A DNA stretch of 33,308 bases, taken from the NCBI GenBank assembly GCA_964345215.1, contig CAYFQH010000022.1:1-33308 (forward strand). Direction: 5' to 3'. Every line of letters begins with the position of its first letter. The stretch's first letter is position 1. Below the pieces are notes generated by a model, which was not told the DNA's origin, made no database searches, and was given only the letters and a program-made list of their open reading frames with translations. This DNA is from CAYFQH01 sp964345215 (GTDB lineage Bacteria > Bacillota > Clostridia > Christensenellales > Aristaeellaceae). A program made the translations under genes and the position numbers. Of the stretch, positions 22,948-31,194 are shown piece after piece.

Positions 22948-23352
22948 TTGGAATTAACACCGGTTACAAGGGAAATGGACGCATGGATGATGAATCCCCT
23001 CCAACTGGCCTACATTGGCGATACGGTTTGGGATTTACTGGTGCGCACTCGTTTAATCACCACGGGGCATAATGTGCATAAGCTGCATGTCCAGGCTACG
23101 CAAAGGGTCAATGCTGGTGCCCAGGCCCAGGTGTTAATGGCTATAAAAGACCAGCTAACCGATAAGGAGGCGGAGCTTGTAAACAGGGGCCGAAACGCCA
23201 AAGCCCGCCATGGGGCCCCCAAAAACCAAGATCCGGCCGCCTATCAGCAGGCCACAGGCTTTGAGGCCCTCCTTGGTTATTTATACTTAACAGGACAGAG
23301 GCAGCGGCTGGACGAGCTTTTCTCTTATGCAAAAACCAAGGAGGCTTTATAA
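22948..23352 (+). CDS. mrnC: Mini-ribonuclease III
   Basis: A 134-residue RNase III-like enzyme without the double-stranded RNA binding domain. In Bacillus it matures 23S rRNA by cutting the helix formed by its ends. The signatures are 'LAYIGDTVWDLLVRTRLIT' near the start and 'NAKARHGAPKNQDPAAYQQATGFEALLGYLYL' in the second half, with the acidic residues of the metal site (D in IGDTVWD, E in GFEALLGYL). The start is TTG 22948, set by AAAGGAGG at 22931-22938. It is followed one base later by thyX. In many Bacillota cysS precedes mrnC; here an unrelated leftward gene lies upstream and mrnC has its own promoter. Confidence 0.93.
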   Translation: MELTPVTREMDAWMMNPLQLAYIGDTVWDLLVRTRLITTGHNVHKLHVQATQRVNAGAQAQVLMAIKDQLTDKEAELVNRGRNAKARHGAPKNQDPAAYQQATGFEALLGYLYLTGQRQRLDELFSYAKTKEAL

Positions 23353-23353
23353 A

Positions 23354-24115
23354 ATGGCTGAAAAAACCATGTATGTGGAACTGATTAGGCACACCTTGGA
23401 TATTGAACAGCTGGTAGCCCTGGGGGCAAAGCTCTGCTACTCCAGCGCAGACGTGAAAACCTTGCAGAAACGGATCGAAAAAGCCGATCAGGATGCCTTT
23501 ATTAAAAAATTGATGGACATGGGGCACCAATCGGTAATGGAGCATGCCAGCTTTACCTTTGCGGTAGAAGGGATCAGTCGAACATGCCTTGCCCAGCTTA
23601 CCCGCCACCGGATTGCAAGTTTTAGCGTACAAAGCCAGCGCTATGTTTTTTATAAGGAGGGCTTTGGCTACATTATTCCGCCAAACATTAAAGCCTTGGG
23701 CGAAGAAGCGGTTTTAGAGTATGAAAGCCAAATGGCAACCATGCAAACCTGGTATGAAAAATGGCAAAAACAATTAGGCACTGGGGAAGGCAGCAATGAA
23801 GATGCCCGTTTTGTATTGCCTGGTGCCTGTGAAACAAAACTGATTATGACCATGAATGTAAGAGAATTGATGCACTTTTTCTCCCTGCGCATGTGTAACC
23901 GTGCCCAATGGGAAATAAGAGGGCTGGCAGCCCAAATGCACAGGCACTGCCTTCGCGTTGCCCCTATTTTATTTAAGCAGGCAGGCCCCGGTTGTTTGCG
24001 AGGGCCTTGCCCTGAAGGGGAAAAAACCTGCGGAAAAATAAAGCAGGTGCGCCAAGAGCGGGAAGAGCTGCTTACAGCAATACAAAGTGAACAATACGAA
24101 GGAGACAAGAACTGA
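23354..24115 (+). CDS. thyX: Flavin-dependent thymidylate synthase
   Basis: A 253-residue FAD enzyme that methylates dUMP to dTMP using methylene-tetrahydrofolate and NADPH. The ThyX motif RHR-X7-S is present as 'RHRIASFSVQS' (R84 to S94), followed by QRYV; the usual asparagine or glutamine positions vary here (FSVQ). 'MEHASFTFAVEGISR' (62-76) and 'NVRELMHFFSLRMCNRAQWEIR' are also characteristic. The C-terminal part is cysteine-containing ('GCLRGPCPEGEKTCGK'), a variation seen in clostridial ThyX. ATG 23354 has GGAGG at 23339-23343; the longer in-frame version overlapping mrnC is not favoured. Confidence 0.95.
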   Translation: MAEKTMYVELIRHTLDIEQLVALGAKLCYSSADVKTLQKRIEKADQDAFIKKLMDMGHQSVMEHASFTFAVEGISRTCLAQLTRHRIASFSVQSQRYVFYKEGFGYIIPPNIKALGEEAVLEYESQMATMQTWYEKWQKQLGTGEGSNEDARFVLPGACETKLIMTMNVRELMHFFSLRMCNRAQWEIRGLAAQMHRHCLRVAPILFKQAGPGCLRGPCPEGEKTCGKIKQVRQEREELLTAIQSEQYEGDKN

Positions 24116-24117
24116 AG

Positions 24118-25549
24118 ATGTCATTTAATGAAAAAGGGCCTAGAAACAACAGGGCAAAAAGCCAGGCCCGGGATGGTGCGACCGGCGAACGAGGCCAGTA
24201 CAACCAAAACAATAAAGGGGGCCAGGGGCGGCGTCAGTCTGCCAAAGGGCGCAGCCCTTACAGGGGAAACATTGAAACAAACCGCTTTGTAACGATTCAA
24301 GCCAGGGGGCGGGGAGTTGCCCCTGAAGGTTCTCGGCGCTTTGGGCCTGAGGCCCCAACAAAGGAAGAGACACCAAGTAATCAAACAGGGCATAGAGCAA
24401 AGGTTTATGGAGGCAACGTGAAAAAAGATTCATCATCCAATAGGGGGCAGTGGAGCGACCACCAGCAAAAAGACCAGGCCCGCGGCCCAAGACCCTATCA
24501 AAAAAGGGAAGAAGGCGGCTTTGACAATAAGCGCCAGNNNNNNNNNNNNNNNNNNNNNNNNNNNNNNNNNNNNNNNNNNNNNNNNNNNNNNNNNNNNNNN
24601 NNNNNNNNNNNNNNNNNNNNNNNNNNNNNNNNNNNNNGAAGAAGGCGGCTTTGACAATAAGCGCCAGACAAACTTTAAGAGCAAGGAAGACAGCTTTGAA
24701 ACCAGAAGGCCCGCCCCCTTTAAAAAAGACGAAAACAAAAAACCTTCCTATAAAGACTTTCAGCAACAAAAGCCTATAAGGCAAACGGATAACTACCAGC
24801 CAGAGCAAGGAGCCGATGAAGAGTTGTCCAGCATCCTTCTAGCTGGGCGCAATCCCATTCGGGAGGCCTTGAAAAGTGAAAGGGATTTAGAAAAACTGCT
24901 GGTGCAAAAAGGGGAGCTGAGCGGCTCCGCCAAAGAGATTGTGATGATGGCCAAAGAGGCCAAGATTCCTGTGCAAATGGTTGAAAAAGTAAGGCTGGAT
25001 GCTATGGCTCACAACCACCAGGGGATGGTGGCAGTGGCTTCGGCCTTTGCCTATGCCCAGGTGGAGGATATTTTAGATGTGGCCAAACAGCGGGGAGAAG
25101 AACCCTTTATTGTCCTTCTTGACGGTATTACCGACCCCCACAACCTGGGCGCCATTATCAGAAGCGCTGAATGCGCCGGTGCTCACGGAGTTATTGTGCC
25201 CCAGCGCAGGGCTGTTGGCTTGACCCCTGCGGCCGTAAAGGCCTCTGCCGGGGCCATTGAGTATATGAAGGTGGCCAGGGTGACCAACTTAACCCGTACT
25301 ATTGAAGATTTACAAAAGCTGGGCATTTGGGTTTATGCCTCTGATGGCAAAGGGGAAGATTACCGTAAAGTTGACTTTGAAGGTTCCTGTGCCCTGGTGA
25401 TTGGGGCTGAGGGAGAGGGGATAGGCAAACTGGTGCTCTCTACCTGCGACCAGGTGGTCTCTCTGCCGGTAAAAGGGCAAATCGACTCCCTGAACGCTTC
25501 GGTTGCAGCAGGCATTCTGCTTTACCAAATCGCCCAAACCAGAGGCTAA
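24118..25549 (+). CDS. rlmB: 23S rRNA (guanosine-2'-O)-methyltransferase RlmB, interrupted by an assembly gap
   Basis: A SpoU/TrmH-family methyltransferase that modifies G2251 of 23S rRNA with S-adenosylmethionine. The first 140 codons (24118-24537) and the last 303 (from 24638) are on opposite sides of 100 N and in different nominal frames, because the gap length is arbitrary. Both sides end or begin with the same ten residues, EEGGFDNKRQ; collapsing them gives one open frame of 433 residues. The N-terminal region is a very basic, low-complexity, probably disordered extension rich in R, G, Q, N and K. The substrate-binding domain begins at 'ILLAGRNPIREAL'; SpoU motifs are 'DPHNLGAIIRSAE', 'VIGAEGEGIG' and 'LPVKGQIDSLNASVAAGILL'. 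ATG 24118 lies 2 bp after thyX. Confidence 0.88.
24508..24537 (+). repeat. 30-bp direct repeat, copy left of the gap
   Basis: Encodes EEGGFDNKRQ and is identical base for base to 24638-24667. The copies abut the N run exactly on both sides. Confidence 0.95.
24538..24637. other. Assembly gap of 100 N
   Basis: Exactly 100 undetermined bases, the usual placeholder for a gap of unknown length. It lies within the rlmB N-terminal extension, and the flanks are a perfect 30-bp repeat. Confidence 0.98.
24638..24667 (+). repeat. 30-bp direct repeat, copy right of the gap
   Basis: Identical to 24508-24537. The ten-codon unit keeps the reading frame, so it is either a contig-end overlap or one end of a tandem array hidden in the gap. 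Confidence 0.95.
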
Positions 25550-25581
25550 AACCACGGCCAACGATTGGAGGAGGGGTTGTA

Positions 25582-26241
25582 ATGAGTGAAAACAAAAACA
25601 GTCCTCAACCAAATAACGGGTTTGAAAACCCAGGGGATTACCAACAGCTGCCTGACGAGCAGGTGGCTGTTCTTGCCCAAAAAGGCGATGGCCTGGCCCT
25701 TGAATATTTGCTGAACAAGTATAAAAACTTTGTGCGCATCAAGGCCCGCAGCTACTTTTTAGTAGGGGCCGACCATGAGGATATTGTGCAGGAGGGAATG
25801 ATTGGCTTGTTTAAGGCCGTGCGGGATTTTAACCCGGAAAAGCTCACCTCCTTTAGGGCCTTTGCTGAACTTTGCATTACCAGGCAAATTATTACCGCTA
25901 TTAAAACGGCCACCCGGCAAAAACATATCCCCCTAAACAGCTACGTATCTTTAAATAAGCCCCTGTTTGACGACGAGTCGGACCGAACCCTTTTAGATGT
26001 AATTATGGAAGGGAAGAACACCAACCCGGAGGATTTACTTATCAGCCAGGAGGACTTTGTACACATCCAGGATAAGATGGAAGAGGTCCTCTCCCCCTTA
26101 GAACAACAGGTGCTGGCCGCCTATTTAGACGGCAAAAGCTACCAGGAGATTGCCGGGGAGCTGAACCGGCACGTAAAAAGCATTGACAATGCCCTCCAGC
26201 GGGTAAAGCGCAAACTTGAAAAATCCCTGGCGGAAACATAA
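25582..26241 (+). CDS. sigH: RNA polymerase sigma factor SigH (sporulation, sigma-30)
   Basis: A 219-residue sigma-70-family factor that directs transcription at the start of sporulation. Region 2 is 'LLNKYKNFVRIKARSYFLVG', 'ADHEDIVQEGMIGLFKAVRD', 'FRAFAELCITRQIITAIKTATRQK'. Region 4 is 'LSPLEQQVLAAYLDGKSYQE', 'IAGELNRHVKSIDNALQRVK'. Length and motifs match SigH; the alternative would be another sigma-70-type factor, but the linkage to rlmB and thyX is the usual SigH neighbourhood in Clostridia. ATG 25582 has TTGGAGGAGG upstream. It lies 32 bp after rlmB in the same run. Confidence 0.95.
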   Translation: MSENKNSPQPNNGFENPGDYQQLPDEQVAVLAQKGDGLALEYLLNKYKNFVRIKARSYFLVGADHEDIVQEGMIGLFKAVRDFNPEKLTSFRAFAELCITRQIITAIKTATRQKHIPLNSYVSLNKPLFDDESDRTLLDVIMEGKNTNPEDLLISQEDFVHIQDKMEEVLSPLEQQVLAAYLDGKSYQEIAGELNRHVKSIDNALQRVKRKLEKSLAET

Positions 26242-26322
26242 TCCTTCCTCAAGGAGGAAAACAGCCCTTTTTTCTAGAAACAATAAAAGTACAATTGTTT
26301 TATAGAAAAGAGGGATTTTATA

Positions 26323-27030
26323 ATGAAACCAATCATTGGCTTGACGGCAGGCCACCATCAAGACGAAAGTGTAATAAACGACTGTTATCAAAAGGCGGTG
26401 CTAAACCATGGAGGGATTCCTCTTTTGCTGCCCCTTGAAATAAAAAAAGAAGAGATGAACCAACTGATAAACTTGTGCGATGGTTTTATTTTTACTGGTG
26501 GGGGGGACATTGACCCCGCTTACTTTGATGAAGAGCCGGATCAACACTGCGGAGAAATTTCGCCCATCAGGGATAAAATGGAAATGCCTTTTATGGGCCT
26601 GGTGGGTAAAGCAAACAAACCCGTGCTGGCCATTTGCCGGGGGGCCCAGGTGATGAACGTGGCCTTTGACGGCAGCCTGTACCAGGATTTGCCCAGCGGC
26701 TACAAGGGATTAAAGCCTTTAAACCACAGGCCCCAGGCCCCTTACAGCCACCCGGTACACGGCGTTGAAGTAAAAGAGGGAAGCCTGCTTCATACCATTT
26801 TGGGGGTAGATGCCCTTCGGGTAAACAGCATACACCACCAGGGGTTTAAAAGGCTGGGCGAGGGAATTAAAGCTGTGGCTTGGGCCCCCTGTGGGTTAGT
26901 GGAGGCCATTGAAAAAGAGGATCATCCCTTCTTTTTAGGGGTTCAGTGGCACCCTGAAAAAATGTCCGGAGACGAACCTTCCCAAAAAATTTTCAAAGCC
27001 TTTATCCAGGCCGTTAAAACGAATAAGTAA
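26323..27030 (+). CDS. Gamma-glutamyl-gamma-aminobutyrate hydrolase-like peptidase C26
   Basis: A 235-residue class I glutamine amidotransferase fold protein that hydrolyses gamma-glutamyl amide bonds. The triad is complete: C105 in 'VLAICRGAQVMNVAF' and H210/E212 in 'GVQWHPEKM'. 'FTGGGDIDP' (57-65) is the family's oxyanion strand region. PuuD of the putrescine pathway is the best-known relative, but no polyamine genes are adjacent, so the substrate is open. ATG 26323 has AGAGGGA upstream. The 81-bp gap after sigH holds a short TTCCTC/GAGGAA hairpin with a delayed T-run, a weak terminator at best. Confidence 0.92.
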   Translation: MKPIIGLTAGHHQDESVINDCYQKAVLNHGGIPLLLPLEIKKEEMNQLINLCDGFIFTGGGDIDPAYFDEEPDQHCGEISPIRDKMEMPFMGLVGKANKPVLAICRGAQVMNVAFDGSLYQDLPSGYKGLKPLNHRPQAPYSHPVHGVEVKEGSLLHTILGVDALRVNSIHHQGFKRLGEGIKAVAWAPCGLVEAIEKEDHPFFLGVQWHPEKMSGDEPSQKIFKAFIQAVKTNK

Positions 27031-27115
27031 AAATCAAGATATGCCTTTTACAGGTAAAAAAGGGCTAAAAAACAGCGAAAATGCAAAACCAACCCTTCTT
27101 TGTTGCAAATAACTA

Positions 27116-27145
27116 TTGACAGTAAAAAACCAAGTAGAGTATGCT
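27116..27145 (+). promoter_or_regulatory. Promoter of the opp operon
   Basis: A perfect -35 TTGACA (27116-27121), 18-bp spacer, -10 TATGCT (27140-27145). It lies 46 bp before the oppA start codon. Confidence 0.65.
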
Positions 27146-27191
27146 AAAAACATCCATCACACATAAACAGATCAAAAAGGAGGAGCCATAA

Positions 27192-29093
27192 ATGAAAAAA
27201 TACATCGCCTGGCTAAGTTGTTTGGTTTTATTGTGTACCCTGGCAGCAGCACCAGCGCTGGCAGCCGAGAAGGTAACTTATAACCGCTTATACGCCTCGG
27301 AAGTGAGCACCCTAAACTATTTAAAAGCCTCGGCCCAGTGGGAGCAAACCATTCCAGCCAATGTGATTGATACGCTGGTTGAGTACGATAACTTTGGCAA
27401 CATCATCCCCGGTCTGGCCACAGAATGGAAAACCAGCGAAGACGGCCTGGTGTGGACTTTTACCCTGCGCCAAGGGCAAAAATGGTACGACCACCAGGGC
27501 AATGAAAAGGCGGAGGTTACCGCCCACGACTTTGTATCCGCCATGGAGTATGTATTAAACCCGGCTTATGAAAACACCATTGTTAGCCAGGTGTACATTA
27601 TTAAAAATGCCCAACACTACTATAAGGGCAAAATGGCCGCTCCTGCCGAAGGGGAAGAACCGGTAGAGCCGATTGATTTTTCTGAGGTGGGCATAAAAGC
27701 CCTTGATGATTATACCTTGGAATATACCCTTGAAAAACCTGTACCCTACTTTTTAAGCGCACTGACCTATGTGTGCTTTATGCCTGCCTATGGCCCCTTG
27801 CTTGAAGAACTGGGCGAAGCGTTTGGTGCATCGGATAACAGCAAACTATACTACTGCGGCGCCTACATCCTAACGGAGTTTGAACCCCAGGGGCGGCATG
27901 TGTATACTAAAAACCTAAATAACTGGGATGCGGACCGGGTTTATATTGATGAAGTGGTTCGCACCTACAGCCCCGAGGCCCTGACCCTGGCCCCCATCAT
28001 GGCCCTGCGGGGTGAAGTGGATTTTGCTACTATCAACAACGAAATTTTAGACGACTGGAAAGCAACCTACGGAGAATATATTTCAAAAAACCGCCCTTCC
28101 GGAGCCTACTCCTACTTTTACGCTTTTAATTTTGACCCTCAATACGAGCAGGAATTTGAGCCGGATAACTGGCGCAAAGCCGTAAACAACACCAACTTCC
28201 GCCATGCCATTATGAGCGGCTTTGACCGGCTTTATGCCATGTACGCCTTGGATCCGGACAATCCTAAAAGCGTGATTCAGCACTCCATTACCCCCGGAGG
28301 TTTTACCCAGGTGGAGGGAACGGACTTTGCCCAGCTGCCCGCCTTTGAAAATATAAACCAGCACTTTTATAACAGAGAAGATGAAGAGGCCAGCAAGGCC
28401 AAAGCCTTGGCGTATAAGGCCAAGGCCATGGAAGAGCTCACTACTCAAGGAGTGACCTTCCCGGTTAAAATGGTGCTGGCTTACCGGGTAGATATGAAAG
28501 ACTGGGAGAATGAGAGTGTTTTGGTTAAACAGCAGCTGGAAAGTATGCTGGGAACCGATTTTATTGAAATTTCCCTTTTCGGTGCCCCAAAAGAAAACTT
28601 CCTTTCCGACACCCGTACTGCCGGTAAATATTCTTTTATGCGAGTAAACTGGGGCGCTGACTATCAGGATCCGGAAACTTTTACCGATCCGCTGAAGAAA
28701 AGGGAAGAAGAAGGGGTTATTGTTGGCAACAGCTACAACAAAATGGATCTTCTGCTAACCAGTGAGGATTTTGTTCAAACCCGTGACATTGTTGAAGCCT
28801 ACTATGAAAAAACAGAAGAGGCGAAAGCCGAAGTCATGGATATGAAAAAACGCTATGAGCTTTTTGCCCAAGCCGAAGCCCTTTTGATTGAAAATGCTAT
28901 TGTTATTCCTTATTACATCACGCCCCCAGAATACCAGGCATCCAAAATCAACCCCTTTGAAGGGCAGTTTGCCTCCTTTGGTATTTGCAGCATCGGCCTT
29001 GAGCGGATGAAGTGGCAGCATGTACAGGATCACTTTGTAACCCCCGGGGAATACGAAGAGTATAAAAGGGCCTTTGAAGCAGCCCAGGATTAG
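27192..29093 (+). CDS. oppA: Oligopeptide ABC transporter substrate-binding protein
   Basis: A 633-residue family 5 binding protein for peptides. The signal peptide is MKKYIAWLSCLVLLCTLAAA followed by PALA, with cleavage before AEKV. The cysteines at 10 and 15 do not sit in a lipobox, so it is not lipid-anchored. Family 5 features: 'LNYLKASAQWEQTIPANVID' and 'TLVEYDNFGNIIPGLATEWK' followed by 'WTFTLRQGQKWYDHQGN' and 'AHDFVSAMEYVLNP'. 'NWGADYQDPETFTDP' in the C-terminal third is characteristic of oligopeptide binders. ATG 27192 has AAAAGGAGGAG. It is the first gene of a five-gene importer operon. Confidence 0.93.
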   Translation: MKKYIAWLSCLVLLCTLAAAPALAAEKVTYNRLYASEVSTLNYLKASAQWEQTIPANVIDTLVEYDNFGNIIPGLATEWKTSEDGLVWTFTLRQGQKWYDHQGNEKAEVTAHDFVSAMEYVLNPAYENTIVSQVYIIKNAQHYYKGKMAAPAEGEEPVEPIDFSEVGIKALDDYTLEYTLEKPVPYFLSALTYVCFMPAYGPLLEELGEAFGASDNSKLYYCGAYILTEFEPQGRHVYTKNLNNWDADRVYIDEVVRTYSPEALTLAPIMALRGEVDFATINNEILDDWKATYGEYISKNRPSGAYSYFYAFNFDPQYEQEFEPDNWRKAVNNTNFRHAIMSGFDRLYAMYALDPDNPKSVIQHSITPGGFTQVEGTDFAQLPAFENINQHFYNREDEEASKAKALAYKAKAMEELTTQGVTFPVKMVLAYRVDMKDWENESVLVKQQLESMLGTDFIEISLFGAPKENFLSDTRTAGKYSFMRVNWGADYQDPETFTDPLKKREEEGVIVGNSYNKMDLLLTSEDFVQTRDIVEAYYEKTEEAKAEVMDMKKRYELFAQAEALLIENAIVIPYYITPPEYQASKINPFEGQFASFGICSIGLERMKWQHVQDHFVTPGEYEEYKRAFEAAQD

Positions 29094-29138
29094 CGGCAAC
29101 AAAGTCAATATACACAGCATTATGCTCAGTGGTTATGG

Positions 29139-29181
29139 CACCAGGGCGTCAATCATTTGGCGCCCTGGTGGTTGTTTGTTT
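29139..29181 (+). terminator. Intercistronic terminator between oppA and oppB
   Basis: CACCAGGGCG (29139-29148) pairs perfectly with CGCCCTGGTG (29161-29170) around a 12-base loop, followed by GTTGTTTGTTT. Being inside the operon, it probably lets only part of the transcripts pass, giving more binding protein than permease. Confidence 0.8.
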
Positions 29182-29220
29182 AATCGGGGTAAAAGCCAAT
29201 GTTAAAGGAGTTTAGGCACG

Positions 29221-30165
29221 ATGATCAAGTACTTAACAAAAAGACTGTTACGGTCTGTTGTTACGCTGGCAATTATACTTACCATTGTTTTTATTTTGGT
29301 GCGCTTAATGCCCATTGAAGGGTACTTTCCAAACTTTGACAAAATGTCAAAAGAGCAAATTGATAACGGCATTACGCTGATGGGCCTTGATAAACCCATG
29401 CCCCAACAGCTGTTTGAATTTTTTAAAAACTTAATTTCAAAAGGGGATTTGGGCACCTCCCGGGTATACCGCAACAACGTACCCGTAGCGGAAATTTTGG
29501 TCCCTAAAATTCCCATTTCTATAAAATTGGGCGGACTCTCTATTTTGCTTGCCATGGTTGTGGGCCTGCCCATGGGCGTTTTAATGGCCAAGGGCAAGGG
29601 CAAATTTTTTGATCATCTGGGTACGGGCTTTGTGGTGCTGATTCAAGCGGTGCCTGCGGCAGTGTATTATTTATTTATTCAGCTATACGGTACAGAGCTG
29701 CTCCATGTAAAAATGCTCTTTGACCCCAATTCTTTTAAATCCTGGATTTTACCGGTTTTTTCCATGTCTCTTGGCAACATTGCCTATTATGCCATGTGGA
29801 TTCGCCGCTATATGGTAGATGAAAGCCAAAAGGATTATGTGATGCTGGCTAAAATCAAAGGGGTGTCGGAAAGCAAAACCATGTTTTCCCATGTGTTTAA
29901 AAATGCCTTTGTGCCCATGGCTCAGTATATACCCACATCCTTTTTAAATACGGTTATCGGCTCAATTTATATCGAGTCCCTCTACGCCATTCCTGGGATG
30001 GGGGGGCTGCTGGTGAACGTTATTGCCAACCAGGACAATGCCATGATTCAGGGTATTGTGCTTTTATACGCCTGTGTAGGCATTATTGGCCTGTTGCTGG
30101 GGGACCTAATGATGGTTATCCTGGACCCCAGAATCAGCCTGGATAAGAAAGGGGGGCAGCGCTAA
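29221..30165 (+). CDS. oppB: Oligopeptide ABC transporter permease OppB
   Basis: A 314-residue membrane protein with about six spans. The start 'MIKYLTKRLLRSVVTLAIIL' is the usual OppB/DppB N-terminus, and the EAA-type loop 'DYVMLAKIKGVSESKTMFSHVFKNAFVP' contacts the ATPase. 'SIYIESLYAIPGMGGLLVNV' near the C-terminus is also conserved in the family. It overlaps oppC by one base (TAATG), indicating translational coupling. Confidence 0.94.
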   Translation: MIKYLTKRLLRSVVTLAIILTIVFILVRLMPIEGYFPNFDKMSKEQIDNGITLMGLDKPMPQQLFEFFKNLISKGDLGTSRVYRNNVPVAEILVPKIPISIKLGGLSILLAMVVGLPMGVLMAKGKGKFFDHLGTGFVVLIQAVPAAVYYLFIQLYGTELLHVKMLFDPNSFKSWILPVFSMSLGNIAYYAMWIRRYMVDESQKDYVMLAKIKGVSESKTMFSHVFKNAFVPMAQYIPTSFLNTVIGSIYIESLYAIPGMGGLLVNVIANQDNAMIQGIVLLYACVGIIGLLLGDLMMVILDPRISLDKKGGQR

Positions 30166-31178
30166 TGCCACTGTTTAAAAACCCCCATGTAGTAAAAGCC
30201 GAGGAAGGGATTTTAAAAGCCACGGAGGATCAGCTGAAGAACTATACTCCACAAGAGCTTTTTGCCTTGGCCCCCTATGATGAAAAAGAAGGGGAAAAAA
30301 CTGCCAGCAGCAACTATTCCTACTGGCGCTCTACCCTGTATGCCTTTAGCAAAAACAAGGTGGCTATGTTTTTACTTATTTTAATTGTAGCCATTTTACT
30401 CTTTACCTTTATACAGCCTTATTTGCCTAACCAGTTTGATCCCTTTGTTTCTAATAACGATCCGGCAACAGGGCTGCCTTACCGTAACGTGGCCCCGGGG
30501 GCTACCTTTTGGATGGGGACCAATTCCATTGGCCAGGATTTGTGGGCAAGGGTATGGGCCGGTACCCGTACCTCCTTAACTATTGGCTTTAGTGTAGCCA
30601 TTATAGAGGCCTTTGTAGGTATTTTAGTAGGGGTTCTTTGGGGATATATTCGCAAGCTGGACTTTTTGTTTACCGAAATTTATAACGTAGTGGATAATAT
30701 TCCTTCCACCATTGTGCTTATTCTCGTATCCCTGATTTTGCGCCCGGGCATGAGCACAATGATTTTTGCCATGTGCCTTACCGGATGGATTGGCATGGCC
30801 CGTTTTGTGCGCAACCAAATTTTAATCATTCGCGACAGGGATTATAACATTGCCTCCAGATGCTTGGGAACCTCCCCCTGGCGCATTATTATGCGTAATC
30901 TGCTGCCCTACCTGGTATCGGTTATTATGCTGCGCATGGCCTTGGCTGTGCCTGCTGCTATTGGCAGTGAAGTATTTATTACCTATGTGGGTCTTGGCCT
31001 ACCCGCCACCATTCCAAGCCTGGGTGCCTTAATCAACGCCGGCCGCCAGCTGATGCTAAGCCCGAATTTACGCTACCAGCTGATTTATCCGACGCTGATT
31101 TTATCCATTGTAACCGTATCCTTCTACGTTATTGGAAACGCCTTTGCTGATGCGGCAGATCCCAAAAATCATCGGTAA
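30165..31178 (+). CDS. oppC: Oligopeptide ABC transporter permease OppC
   Basis: A 337-residue second permease. A hydrophilic N-terminal extension of about 60 residues precedes the first span ('FSKNKVAMFLLILIVAILLF'), as usual for OppC of Bacillota. 'FWMGTNSIGQDLWARVWAGTRTSLTIG' is the family signature and 'YNIASRCLGTSPWRIIMRNLLP' is the EAA loop. It ends 16 bp before oppD. Confidence 0.94.
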   Translation: MPLFKNPHVVKAEEGILKATEDQLKNYTPQELFALAPYDEKEGEKTASSNYSYWRSTLYAFSKNKVAMFLLILIVAILLFTFIQPYLPNQFDPFVSNNDPATGLPYRNVAPGATFWMGTNSIGQDLWARVWAGTRTSLTIGFSVAIIEAFVGILVGVLWGYIRKLDFLFTEIYNVVDNIPSTIVLILVSLILRPGMSTMIFAMCLTGWIGMARFVRNQILIIRDRDYNIASRCLGTSPWRIIMRNLLPYLVSVIMLRMALAVPAAIGSEVFITYVGLGLPATIPSLGALINAGRQLMLSPNLRYQLIYPTLILSIVTVSFYVIGNAFADAADPKNHR

Positions 31179-31194
31179 GAAAGGGGAGAAGAGA

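Noticed and set aside
24140..24808. Long antisense frames across the rlmB gap
   Set aside because: They arise from low-complexity coding sequence and the N run; the sense frame gives a complete RlmB.
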